Positions 30,243 to 37,519 of a stretch of 37,519 nucleotides of DNA are shown one piece after another. The DNA is taken from positions 5,013-42,531 of the forward strand of contig DDXM01000065.1 of NCBI GenBank assembly GCA_002347485.1. Direction: 5' to 3'. The DNA comes from Anaerolineaceae bacterium UBA2260 (lineage in GTDB: Bacteria; Chloroflexota; Anaerolineae; Anaerolineales; Anaerolineaceae). Position numbers and translations under genes: made by a program. A model generated the notes under the pieces. It saw only the letters and a list, made by a program, of their open reading frames with translations, did not search any database and was not told the origin of the DNA. How positions within the stretch are numbered: position 1 is the first letter of the stretch; the number at the start of each line of letters is the position of its first letter.

Positions 30243-31065
30243 ATGAGTCGTATAAATCATCCGGTTGTTCGGATGGCGTGACGAGCGTGAACCCGTTCTC
30301 TTTGAACACGCGCAGCGGCACATGGTACGCGCGGCTAAGGATCTCATCGCGCAGCACCTCTTCAGGTTTTCCTACCACCGCCAACCTGCCGCCCACCAGT
30401 AGCCCCACCAGGTCGGCGTAGCGCGAGATCAGGTTCAGGTCGTGCAGGGTGACCACCACCGTGCGCGGCTGCATTCCGGCTGCCAGTTCGTTCATTGTAG
30501 GATGTGCCAGCTTGTAAACGCGTTGCATCAAGTTGACCTGGTATTGCATATCCAGGTGTGTGGTAGGCTCATCCATCAGCAGCAAGGGTGATTCCTGCGC
30601 CAGCGACCGCGCCAGAAGCAGGCGTTGCTGCTCGCCGCCGGATAACTGGTCAACCGTCCGCGTGCGTAAGTCCAAAAGATCCATCTTTTCCAACGCTTCG
30701 TCAATGATCGCCTGGTCACGGTCGGAAAGCCTGCCCAGCCAGTCAAGGTGCGGGGTGCGCCCCATCGCCACCACCTCCTCTGCTGTGAAAGCCGCGGGAA
30801 TGCTGCGCGCCTGCGGCACGACCGAGATCAAGCGCGCGCGCTGCTGCGGATGCAGACGGGAAACATCGCTGCCGTATACGCGCACGCTGCCGCTCAACAG
30901 GGGCAACACCCCGCTCACCGCGCGGATGAGGGTAGTCTTGCCTGAGCCGTTGGGGCCAATAAGCGCCAGCACGCTGCCCTCCGCCAGCCGCAGGGAGATC
31001 TCACGGATGATGGGCTGGGCGTTATAACCGGCGCTGATCGAGTTGATTTCAAGCATACACTTCAC
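30241..31065 (-). CDS. btuD: Cobalamin ABC transporter ATP-binding protein
   Basis: The 274 residue protein is an ABC ATPase of the iron-siderophore/B12 class: Walker A G-P-N-G-S-G-K-T, signature L-S-G-G-E-Q-Q-R, Walker B L-L-L-M-D-E-P-T-T-H-L-D, and switch His in T-L-H-D-L-N. A stretch after the Walker B region (KLAHPTMNELAAGMQPRT) looks like a small insertion. Substrate assignment comes from the cobalamin riboswitch upstream of the operon. The start is GTG 31065, overlapping the permease stop (GTGA); ATG 31056 is an alternative. Confidence 0.88.
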   Translation of the reverse strand: MKCMLEINSISAGYNAQPIIREISLRLAEGSVLALIGPNGSGKTTLIRAVSGVLPLLSGSVRVYGSDVSRLHPQQRARLISVVPQARSIPAAFTAEEVVAMGRTPHLDWLGRLSDRDQAIIDEALEKMDLLDLRTRTVDQLSGGEQQRLLLARSLAQESPLLLMDEPTTHLDMQYQVNLMQRVYKLAHPTMNELAAGMQPRTVVVTLHDLNLISRYADLVGLLVGGRLAVVGKPEEVLRDEILSRAYHVPLRVFKENGFTLVTPSEQPDDLYDS

Positions 31066-32096
31066 CAGTAGTTCTGCGCCTTCGAGCGCTTAAGGATCCA
31101 CAAGAAGAACGGCGCGCCAAGCAGCGCGGTGACAATGCCCACCGGCACCTCCTGTGGGGCGATCACCGTGCGTGCCGCCACATCCGCAAGCAGCAGCATG
31201 CTCGCGCCCCCCAGCATGGAGAGGGGGATCAACCGGCGGTAATCCCCTCCCCACACCAGCCGGATAATGTGTGGAACCACCAATCCAACAAACCCGATGA
31301 TGCCGGCAAAAGCCACCGCCGCCGCGGTTGCCAGCGTCGCTAGTAAAATGGTAATCCAGCGCACCCGCTGCACGCGGATGCCAAGCTGCTGCGCCTGCTC
31401 CTCGCCGAACTGCAGCACGTTTAGGGGATGCCCGATGAGCACCAGACCGGTGAGACCCAGCGCAATGTAAGGTAGAACGCCCAGCAGCGGCTGCCAGCCG
31501 GTCATCATCGCGCCGCCCATCAACCAAACGAGTGCGCGGCGCACTTCGCCTGTGGACTGGATCATCAGCCCGGATGTAAGAGCGGAAGCGAACGAACTGA
31601 CCGCCACCCCAGCCAGCAGAAGGTTGGTGGTGGGCACAGTCTTGCCCACGCGCGCCAGCATGGTCACCACCGCCACAGTGATCACGCCGCCCGCAAAAGC
31701 CGCCAGGGGTACAGTCATCACGCCACCTGTTTCGTAAGGCGAGCGGATGAGCATCGCCGTTATTGCGCCCAACCCCGCGCCGGAGGAGATGCCAATGAGG
31801 AACGGGTCAGCAAGCGGATTGCGAAAGAGCCCCTGGTACGCCCCGCCGCTGCCTGCCAGCGCCGCCCCCACGAACATAAGCATCAGCATATGGGGCAGGC
31901 GCAGCCCGCTGAGAATCTTAAGATAGACGCCGTTCGGGTCGAGCGTCGAGGTTACCCCGCGCAGCGCTGAGAGGATGACATCCCCCAGGGTGTTGAGCGG
32001 GATGGACACGCTGCCAACCGCCACGCTGAGCAATGCCGACGCGATCAGGATCGCGACGAGGATCAGGTAGGGTGGCAGCGCGTGACGTTTTTTCAT
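31062..32096 (-). CDS. btuC: Cobalamin ABC transporter permease (FecCD family)
   Basis: The 344 residue protein is a FecCD-type permease with about ten helices. Family features include R-L-P-H-M-L-M-L-M-F-V-G-A-A-L-A, the GAYQGLFRNPLADPFLIG coupling region, and FVGLVVPHIIRLVWGGDYRR near the end. It forms the membrane channel with two BtuD copies. It overlaps btuF and btuD by 4 nt at either end (ATGA and GTGA), consistent with one co-translated operon. Confidence 0.9.
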   Translation of the reverse strand: MKKRHALPPYLILVAILIASALLSVAVGSVSIPLNTLGDVILSALRGVTSTLDPNGVYLKILSGLRLPHMLMLMFVGAALAGSGGAYQGLFRNPLADPFLIGISSGAGLGAITAMLIRSPYETGGVMTVPLAAFAGGVITVAVVTMLARVGKTVPTTNLLLAGVAVSSFASALTSGLMIQSTGEVRRALVWLMGGAMMTGWQPLLGVLPYIALGLTGLVLIGHPLNVLQFGEEQAQQLGIRVQRVRWITILLATLATAAAVAFAGIIGFVGLVVPHIIRLVWGGDYRRLIPLSMLGGASMLLLADVAARTVIAPQEVPVGIVTALLGAPFFLWILKRSKAQNYW

Positions 32097-33019
32097 TGGT
32101 AGAGTTCAGGATGGATCAGTTTTGCCAATTCTTCGAGCCCATCAACCAGGCGCGGACCCGGGCGGCTGACCAGGTCATCATTGAACGGAAGGACGCGCCC
32201 TTCGATCACAGCGGTCAGTCCTTCCCAACCGGCACGGGCAGCCACCTGCTCGGGGGTCACTCCCCAGATGGCGTCACCCAGCAGGATGTAGTCCGGGTCT
32301 TGCACCAGCAGCTCTTCGATGCTGATCTGCGCCCAGGCGGAGGTCAACCCCGCGGCAGCGTTCTCGCCACCGGCCGCGCGGATGAGCTCATCCATAAAGC
32401 TGCCGGGTCCTGGCGTCCAGGGTTTCGCAGGGTCCGTGCCATCCAGTTCATAGAATACCAGCGGTCGCGTTTCTGTTTTGGCGATGGTATCCGTAATGGC
32501 TTGCACCCGCTCGCGCAGGCTGGCGCTGAGCGCTTCAGCCTCGTCCTGATGCCCGCTTAAGCTCCCCACGGTTGAGATGAGCTCATAAATACCATCCAGG
32601 CTGGCTGGATTGGAGAGGTAATACACGGTCAAACCCAGGTCTTCCAGCGCTTTTACCTGCTCGGGCGTATTGATCTCTGCCGCGATCACCAGGTCAGGCT
32701 GCAGGCTGGCGATGGTTTCCATCGAGTAATTGCCCATTGACCCGCCCACATCCTGGATGGATTGGGCTTCAGCAGGGTAATTGGAGAAGCTGTCGCGCCC
32801 CACAACTTGTGCCCCGGCGCCCACCGCGAAGAGAGTCTCGGTGACGGACGGGGAGAGCGATACGATGCGCTGCGCTGGTTGAGACAGCGAAACCTCGCGC
32901 CCCAACCCGTCCTGCAGACTGATCGCGTCTTTCTGCCCCGCGCTGGGCAGCGCAGCGCAACCGCTGATCAGGAATACAGCTAGAAGTAAGGAAAATGTTG
33001 TTGCGATCGTTTTTTTCAT
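32093..33019 (-). CDS. btuF: Cobalamin-binding lipoprotein (BtuF-like)
   Basis: The 308 residue protein has a lipoprotein signal (MKKTIATTFSLLLAVFLISGC), then a periplasmic-binding-protein class III fold: QRIVSLSPSVTETLFAVGAG, VVGRDSFSNYPAEAQ, ASLQPDLVIAA and YILLGDAIWGVT. It captures corrinoids outside the membrane for BtuC/BtuD. ATG 33019 is preferred over 33037 because it starts the signal correctly and follows AAAGGG. It is first gene of the operon, directly behind the riboswitch and hairpin. The substrate call rests on the riboswitch. Confidence 0.88.
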   Translation of the reverse strand: MKKTIATTFSLLLAVFLISGCAALPSAGQKDAISLQDGLGREVSLSQPAQRIVSLSPSVTETLFAVGAGAQVVGRDSFSNYPAEAQSIQDVGGSMGNYSMETIASLQPDLVIAAEINTPEQVKALEDLGLTVYYLSNPASLDGIYELISTVGSLSGHQDEAEALSASLRERVQAITDTIAKTETRPLVFYELDGTDPAKPWTPGPGSFMDELIRAAGGENAAAGLTSAWAQISIEELLVQDPDYILLGDAIWGVTPEQVAARAGWEGLTAVIEGRVLPFNDDLVSRPGPRLVDGLEELAKLIHPELYQ

Positions 33020-33057
33020 TAAATAACCCTTTATCAATAGAATAGTCAGGATAAATA

Positions 33058-33083
33058 AATCCCAACCGCTTCAGGTTGGGATT
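33058..33083 (-). terminator. Hairpin of the riboswitch expression platform
   Basis: On the minus strand AATCCCAACC, loop TGAAGC, GGTTGGGATT forms a perfect 10 bp stem followed by TATTTAT. It lies between the aptamer and btuF. It probably ends transcription when cobalamin is bound; the weak T tract leaves a translation-control mode open. Confidence 0.65.
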
Positions 33084-33084
33084 C

Positions 33085-33247
33085 GCGTTTTGTTTCGGCG
33101 AGTGCCCACCTCCTTTCAGCGAGAGTGTGGTAACACCCTTCCTGGCGGGCGACCTGGCTTATCAGGAGGGTCCTGAATCACAGTTGCGCGACAGCACCGG
33201 AATCTCACCGGTTTCGCCTTTAAGCCACCCTGTTCGGGTTGAGCACC
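33085..33247 (-). promoter_or_regulatory. Cobalamin (B12) riboswitch
   Basis: Read on the minus strand, the region holds the conserved aptamer core: GGCGAAACCGGTGAGATTCC, then the GCGCAACTGTGA core (A-C-T-G-T-G-A complement at 33178-33184), and the B12 box AGCCAGGTCGCCCGCC (complement at 33144-33159). These match the known cobalamin aptamer pattern in order and spacing. Binding of adenosylcobalamin (or another corrinoid) is expected to shut off the btuFCD operon through the adjacent hairpin. Confidence 0.92.
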
Positions 33248-33397
33248 AAAAAGGACTATTGAATTTCATTCATTCTACATGCGCTTCATGAAAGGGTCAA
33301 GTCATAAAACGATATTTACACGGAATTCAAGGTATCTGTCAAGGCTATCCATCAGTTCGACCTGTTGGCTGTATAATAATCGCACACAGGAGGAGTC

Positions 33398-33922
33398 GTG
33401 AAGAGAGTTCCCTACGAAGTTCGCGTTGGTGAATTTTTAAGGCAGAAGGGTTTAAAACTTGTGCTGGCGGAATCCTGCACAGGCGGGCTGGTGGGCAACC
33501 TGATCACCAACATCGCCGGGTCCTCTGATTATTACCTGGGCAGCGTGACCGCTTACGCCTATGAAGCCAAGGAAGCGCTGCTGGGTGTGAAACACGAGAC
33601 GCTGCTGAAGTACGGCGCGGTCAGCCGCCCAACCGTGTTGGAAATGGCAGCGGGCTCGCGGCGCGCGCTGGCCGGGGATATCCCGCTGGAGACCATCATT
33701 GGCGTTTCCATCAGCGGCATCGCCGGCCCTGGCGGCGGCCTGCCCGAAAAGCCGGTCGGCACGGTGTGGTTTGGCATGAGCACCCCGGACGGGGATTGGG
33801 CCTGGCGCTACCTCTTCCACGGCGATCGGGTGCAAAATAAACGTTCCGCAGCGCGCACTGCGCTCAAGCTGGTCATCGCCTATCTTTCCGGCACACTGCC
33901 GCCTGAGACTCCTTTCACTTAA
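33398..33922 (+). CDS. pncC: CinA C-terminal domain / nicotinamide-nucleotide amidase
   Basis: The 174 residue protein is a free-standing CinA-C domain: L-A-E-S-C-T-G-G-L with the catalytic Ser, AGSSDYYLGSVTAYAYEAKE, ISGIAGPGG, and PEKPVGTVWFG. The family deamidates nicotinamide mononucleotide to nicotinate mononucleotide, salvaging NAD breakdown products; a link to the nadE in this window is functional only, not positional. The start is GTG 33398 with ACAGGAGGAG before it; TATAAT lies at 33372-33377. The next gene starts 31 nt on. Confidence 0.92.
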   Translation: MKRVPYEVRVGEFLRQKGLKLVLAESCTGGLVGNLITNIAGSSDYYLGSVTAYAYEAKEALLGVKHETLLKYGAVSRPTVLEMAAGSRRALAGDIPLETIIGVSISGIAGPGGGLPEKPVGTVWFGMSTPDGDWAWRYLFHGDRVQNKRSAARTALKLVIAYLSGTLPPETPFT

Positions 33923-33953
33923 TCTATTCTCCAGGGTATTACGAGCAAACCAC

Positions 33954-35135
33954 ATGGAAGTCAACCAATCTACGTTGAAAGTGCTTATTCTCACCGCGGA
34001 TGCCGGTTTTGGTCACCGCAGCGCGGCCAAGGCGGTGGCTGAAGCCTTACACATTAAATATGGGTCAGCGGTTGAAACAAATATCGTAAATCCTCTCGAC
34101 AGCGATCAAGCTCCGTTCTTTCTGCAGGATAGCCAGGAGGATTATGACCAGTGGGTGCAACAGATTCCTGAGCTGTACAAACTGGTATACGAAGCCAGTG
34201 ATAGGCGAATCCCCACGCGAATCATGGAAGACTCGCTTGGTGTCCTCCTTTATGATGCGATTGAAGAGACTTTCGAAAGAAACAAGCATGATGTTGTGTT
34301 GAACACTTATCCGCTGTACCAGGCTGCCATTACCCGGTTTTTCAGGCATCAAAAAACGCATATCCCTGTATTTACAGTCATCACCGACCTGGCAACCGTT
34401 CACAGTTTGTGGTTCCACAAAAAGGTTAACGGCTGCCTGGTTCCCACAGACATCGTCGCGAAAATGGCAATCAGTAACGAGATTCCAGAAAAAAAGGTCC
34501 ACATCACCGGAATACCGGTCTATCCTGATATCTGTCTTGAAACCCGCGACCAACAGGAAATTCGTGAGTCGTTGAACTGGCAGACCGGCATCACAACGAT
34601 CCTGGCTGTGGGCAGCCGCCGCAGCAAGCAAATGTCAGAAATGCTCAACGTCGTCAATCACTTTGGTGCAAACCTGCAACTGGTCGTGGTTACTGGCAAG
34701 AACGAAGCGATGTACCAGTTACTTCAAGGGATCGACTGGCATATATCTGTCCATTTATTTGATTATGTTGACAACATGCCCTCACTAATGAAGGCTTCTG
34801 ACATGATCATTTGCAAAGCCGGAGGCCTGATCGTGGCTGAATCACTCGCCTGTGGATTGCCTTTGATCCTCACCGACATCATCCGCGGTCAGGAGACCGG
34901 CAACGCGGATTACGTCGAGTCTGCCAAAGCTGGTGTCGTGGTAAATTCGCAGATGGAATTGCTTGAATCGTTACAACACTTTCTAATGAACGACCAGGCT
35001 ATGCTCAAGCAATACACCGAGAATGCCCGCGCCATCGGTCGTCCAAAATCCGCCTTCGAGGTGGCCAAAATTCTCTGGGATTCGGTGCGCGGTCAGCAAG
35101 TCGATGATGATCCTACTGCCGCGGATTTACACTGA
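33954..35135 (+). CDS. MGDG-synthase-like (GT28/MurG-fold) glycosyltransferase
   Basis: The 393 residue protein resembles the diacylglycerol glycosyltransferase branch of the MurG fold. The N-terminal domain has TADAGFGHRSAAKAVAEAL (the MGDG synthase lipid-binding/catalytic loop) and then F-T-V-I-T-D-L. The C-terminal domain has V-D-N-M-P-S-L-M-K-A-S-D and CKAGGLIVAESLACGLPLIL, the UDP-sugar site. It likely transfers a hexose to diacylglycerol to make membrane glycolipids; the donor is unknown. It lies between pncC and the nucleosidase gene and shares one base of its stop with the next ATG (TGATG). Confidence 0.85.
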   Translation: MEVNQSTLKVLILTADAGFGHRSAAKAVAEALHIKYGSAVETNIVNPLDSDQAPFFLQDSQEDYDQWVQQIPELYKLVYEASDRRIPTRIMEDSLGVLLYDAIEETFERNKHDVVLNTYPLYQAAITRFFRHQKTHIPVFTVITDLATVHSLWFHKKVNGCLVPTDIVAKMAISNEIPEKKVHITGIPVYPDICLETRDQQEIRESLNWQTGITTILAVGSRRSKQMSEMLNVVNHFGANLQLVVVTGKNEAMYQLLQGIDWHISVHLFDYVDNMPSLMKASDMIICKAGGLIVAESLACGLPLILTDIIRGQETGNADYVESAKAGVVVNSQMELLESLQHFLMNDQAMLKQYTENARAIGRPKSAFEVAKILWDSVRGQQVDDDPTAADLH

Positions 35136-35830
35136 TGGATGAACGGCGAATCAGCATCGCTGTCATTGTTTCCGCGCGAGCAGAATGGGCGGTCACCCGA
35201 GAAGTGTTCAATGATCCCGTCGTGGAATCGTCGCCGCTGGGTGCGTATTTCACCACCCACCTGGCAGGCACGGATTGTTTGCTCTTTCACGGCGGCTGGG
35301 GCAAGGTGGCAGCCGCGGCCAGCGCGCAGTACGTCATTGACCGCTGGCAGCCGCGGCTTGTCGTCAACCTCGGTACCTGCGGCGGGTTTGATGGGCTTGT
35401 CGATGTTGGCGAGGTCATCCTGGTCAATGAAACCGTGATTTACGATATCTACGAACGCATGGTCGATCCGCTGGCTGCGCTCGCTCATTATGCCACGCGC
35501 ATCGACCTTACCTCATTCCGTCAGCCTTACCCCCAGGAAGTGCGCATCGGTCGGCTCATCTCCGCCGACCAGGATATCGATCCGGCCATGGTTGCAGTGC
35601 TGGCGGCTGATTTCTCCGCCGTCGCCGCGGATTGGGAATCTGGCGCCATCGCCTGGACGGCAGCCCGCAACAACACCCGGGTGCTGATTCTGCGCGCGGT
35701 GAGCGACCTGGTGAGCGCGGAGGACGGCGAGCTCTACAGGCAGGGAGATTTCAAAGACCGCGCCCGCGAGGTGATGCTGCCGCTGCTGCGCGCGCTTCCG
35801 GCGTGGTTAAACTGCGCTTTTCAGGGATAA
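35135..35830 (+). CDS. MTA/SAH nucleosidase-like (PNP/UDP phosphorylase superfamily)
   Basis: The 231 residue protein shows the phosphorylase superfamily core: SIAVIVSARAEWAVTREVF, then R-L-V-V-N-L-G-T-C-G-G-F, DWESGAIAWTAARNN (base-binding region) and L-I-L-R-A-V-S-D-L with the catalytic Asp. It resembles 5'-methylthioadenosine/S-adenosylhomocysteine nucleosidase, but the M-E-x-A-A signature is W-E-S-G-A here, so the purine specificity is open. The start ATG overlaps the preceding stop by one base. A terminator follows. Confidence 0.82.
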   Translation: MDERRISIAVIVSARAEWAVTREVFNDPVVESSPLGAYFTTHLAGTDCLLFHGGWGKVAAAASAQYVIDRWQPRLVVNLGTCGGFDGLVDVGEVILVNETVIYDIYERMVDPLAALAHYATRIDLTSFRQPYPQEVRIGRLISADQDIDPAMVAVLAADFSAVAADWESGAIAWTAARNNTRVLILRAVSDLVSAEDGELYRQGDFKDRAREVMLPLLRALPAWLNCAFQG

Positions 35831-35837
35831 AAAAGTG

Positions 35838-35870
35838 AGCCGGAGTAAAGACTCCGGCTGCGTTTTTTTT
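35838..35870. terminator. Bidirectional rho-independent terminator
   Basis: AGCCGGAGT (35838-35846), loop AAAG, ACTCCGGCT (35851-35859). Rightward it is followed by T8 (35863-35870); leftward by T6 (plus A run 35829-35834) after CAC. It ends the pncC operon and the convergent metG. Confidence 0.85.
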
Positions 35871-35872
35871 AT

Positions 35873-37519
35873 TTACTTGCTTCCCAGTCTGGCGCGTTCT
35901 TCCTCCACGATCCGCGGTTCGAGCTTGCGGAACAGCGGCTGCGGCTGGCGCAGCACCTGACCGGCATTCAGCTGGCTAGGCTCCCAGACACCGGTTGCCC
36001 CACTGTGATCGTACAGGAGAATCGTGTGCTCCCCCAGGCTGTCTGTGACGGTGCGCGTTTCCTGCCTGCCGAACAGGCTGCCATCATAACCCAGGAAGCC
36101 ATGCAGCCGATCGCTGGTGAAGGGTAGGAAGGGCGCGAACAGCGTCTTCAATGAGTCGATCGCCCGCAGCGCGGTGTAGATGGAGCGGCCAGCCGCTGCT
36201 TTATCCGTTTTTACCGTCTGCCACGGCGCGGTTACATCCAGGTACTTATTGACCTCTGAGGCCAGGTGCATTGCTTCTGCCAGCGCCGCCCGCAGGTGCA
36301 CGGCTTCCATTTCCACAGCAACGGTCTTGAAACCACTTTCGATCTCCGCGAGCAGGTCGCTGTCGAGCGTGGTCAGTTCACCGGGTTCCGGCACCACGCC
36401 CTGCCAGTGCTTATAGGTGAATGAAAGCACACGGTTCGCCAGGTTGCCCCAGGTGGCTACCAGCTCATCGTTGTTGCGGTGATAAAAATCATCCCAGTCC
36501 CAATCGGTGTCCTTGAATTCCGGCATGGTGACGGTGAGGTAATAGCGCAGGGGATCAGGGTCGTAGCGGGTGAGAAAATCGGATCCCCAGATCGCCCAGT
36601 TACGGCTGCCGGAGATCTTTTGTGATTCGATATTCATGAACTCGTTCGCTGGCACGTCGTAAGGCAAGAGCAGCGGTTGAGGCACATGGCTGCCATTGAT
36701 CTCGTCAAAATCCGCGCCCATGCCGATCAACTGCGCCGGCCAGATGATGGCATGGAAGGGAATGTTATCCTTGCCAATAAAGTAGTAGCTGCGTGCGTCG
36801 CCATTCTGCCACCAGCCGCGCCAGGCTTCACGATCGCCTTTCAATTGACTCAATTCGATGGATGCGGACAGGTAACCGATCACCGCTTCAAACCAGACGT
36901 AAAGGCACTTGGTCTCCCATTCCTCACCATCTTCCAGAACCTCTTTGGGTAGCGGCACACCCCAATCCAGGTCGCGCGTGATCGGCCGCCCATGCAGCCC
37001 ATCCGCCAGGATCTGCCCGAGGGATTGGCGCAGCACGTTTGGGCGCCAGTAGGATTCGCGAACCTTGAGGAATTCCACCACCAGGTCCTGCAGGCGCGCG
37101 AGGTCGAGGTAATAATGTTCGGTGCTCCGCAATTCAGGGGTCGAGCCGTCGATTTTTGACCGCGGGTTGACCAGCAGGGAGGGTTCTAACAGGTTGCCGC
37201 ATTTATCGCACTGGTCGCTGCGCGCACCCTCATAGCCGCAAATGTAACAGGTGCCTTCCACGTAACGGTCGGGTAGGAACCTTTTCTGGTTGGGAGAATA
37301 CCACTGATCCTGGCTTTCTTTGTACAGGTAGCCATTGCGCTTCAACGCCAGGAACACGTTCTGCGCAACCGTAATGTGATTGTCAGTGTGCGTGCTGGTA
37401 AACAGATCGTAAGTTAATCCCAGCTTTTGGAACAGGTCAATGAAGCCAGCGTGAAAACGCTGGTAGACCGCGAAGGGGGTGCTCTGTTCCGCGTCAGCGC
37501 GCACGGTGATGGGGGTGCC
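35873..37519 (-). CDS. metG: Methionyl-tRNA synthetase, 5' part missing (cut by window edge)
   Basis: 548 residues are visible; the frame is open to the window edge, where G-T-P-I-T-V-R appears, matching the residues just after the D-E-H of canonical MetRS. The HIGH motif is therefore outside. Visible features are the class I core, zinc knuckles C-Y-I-C-G and C-D-K-C-G, the WFDAxxG-like L-Y-V-W-F-E-A-V-I-G-Y, then SYYFIGKDNIPFHAIIWPAQ and Q-K-I-S-G-S-R-N in place of K-M-S-K-S. The anticodon-binding region (LANRVLSFTYKHW, then DVTAPWQ) is followed by a short C-terminus with no Trbp111 tRNA-binding domain. It charges tRNA with methionine; the apparent GTG near 37504 is internal. Confidence 0.95.
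   Translation of the reverse strand, partial: GTPITVRADAEQSTPFAVYQRFHAGFIDLFQKLGLTYDLFTSTHTDNHITVAQNVFLALKRNGYLYKESQDQWYSPNQKRFLPDRYVEGTCYICGYEGARSDQCDKCGNLLEPSLLVNPRSKIDGSTPELRSTEHYYLDLARLQDLVVEFLKVRESYWRPNVLRQSLGQILADGLHGRPITRDLDWGVPLPKEVLEDGEEWETKCLYVWFEAVIGYLSASIELSQLKGDREAWRGWWQNGDARSYYFIGKDNIPFHAIIWPAQLIGMGADFDEINGSHVPQPLLLPYDVPANEFMNIESQKISGSRNWAIWGSDFLTRYDPDPLRYYLTVTMPEFKDTDWDWDDFYHRNNDELVATWGNLANRVLSFTYKHWQGVVPEPGELTTLDSDLLAEIESGFKTVAVEMEAVHLRAALAEAMHLASEVNKYLDVTAPWQTVKTDKAAAGRSIYTALRAIDSLKTLFAPFLPFTSDRLHGFLGYDGSLFGRQETRTVTDSLGEHTILLYDHSGATGVWEPSQLNAGQVLRQPQPLFRKLEPRIVEEERARLGSK

Noticed and set aside
1..37519. tRNA, rRNA, CRISPR, insertion sequence, integrase or toxin-antitoxin genes
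   Set aside because: I looked for cloverleaf ends, T-loop sequence, repeated spacers, terminal inverted repeats and transposase motifs and saw none that hold up.

Overview
Gene content suggests a bacterial chromosome fragment, most likely from Chloroflexota (Anaerolineae-like), possibly a draft or metagenome assembly. The support is indirect: many exported lipoproteins, TolB/PD40 propellers with repeated W-S-P-D-G motifs, a non-canonical Lgt-like protein upstream of nadE, an isoprenylcysteine methyltransferase-like gene, an F420/flavin LLM oxidoreductase and a KMSKS-variant MetRS. No rRNA, tRNA, CRISPR array, transposase or phage gene was seen. The assignment is an inference; a protein search of MetG, NadE and the ABC-F protein would settle it.

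Layout. 1-5.1 kb: the end of an unknown gene, a CueP-type periplasmic copper protein (minus strand) with a tandem 18-19 bp repeat upstream, an exported lipoprotein, a DUF4386 membrane protein, a DUF47/PhoU-like protein, a tandem pair of paralogous small membrane proteins and a PRC-barrel protein. 5.3-12.6 kb: a broken lipoprotein gene, a DegT-fold PLP protein, an LLM oxidoreductase, a monoacylglycerol-lipase-like hydrolase, an ICMT-family methyltransferase, a secreted subtilisin with PA and Ig-like domains, and a VOC protein. Four of these seven genes carry apparent 1-2 nt deletions. 12.6-16.4 kb (minus): a response regulator and an intramembrane-type histidine kinase, followed by a large PD40-propeller lipoprotein. 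16.8-22.4 kb: a DUF2179 membrane protein, a two-helix ion channel, a decayed lipoprotein, an S66 peptidase (MccF/LD-carboxypeptidase), a diacylglycerol-kinase-like lipid kinase, a P-loop protein and a small membrane protein.

22.4-30.2 kb: a secreted TIM-barrel glycosidase-like protein that seems to lack its nucleophile, a WD40-like lipoprotein, an ABC-F ATPase, an Lgt-like domain running without a stop into NAD synthetase, a NifU-domain scaffold with a cyclic-nucleotide-binding-domain protein, and a divergent OsmC-family protein. 30.2-33.3 kb: a complete vitamin B12 uptake operon (btuF-btuC-btuD, minus strand) behind a cobalamin riboswitch and a hairpin. 33.4-37.5 kb: a probable operon of a CinA-C/PncC amidase, an MGDG-synthase-like glycosyltransferase and an MTA/SAH nucleosidase-like protein, then a bidirectional terminator and the 3' part of metG (minus strand, cut by the window edge).

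How it fits together. Most of the window is housekeeping and envelope function: B12 import, NAD synthesis, lipid and cell-wall turnover, signalling and secreted proteins. No coherent new multi-gene system is evident. The best leads are the Lgt-like/NadE continuous reading frame, the pseudo-glycosidase, the CueP control region, and the cNMP-domain/NFU pair opposite OsmC. The repeated single-base deletions between about 5.3 and 12.6 kb should be resolved from reads before any of those genes is called dead.
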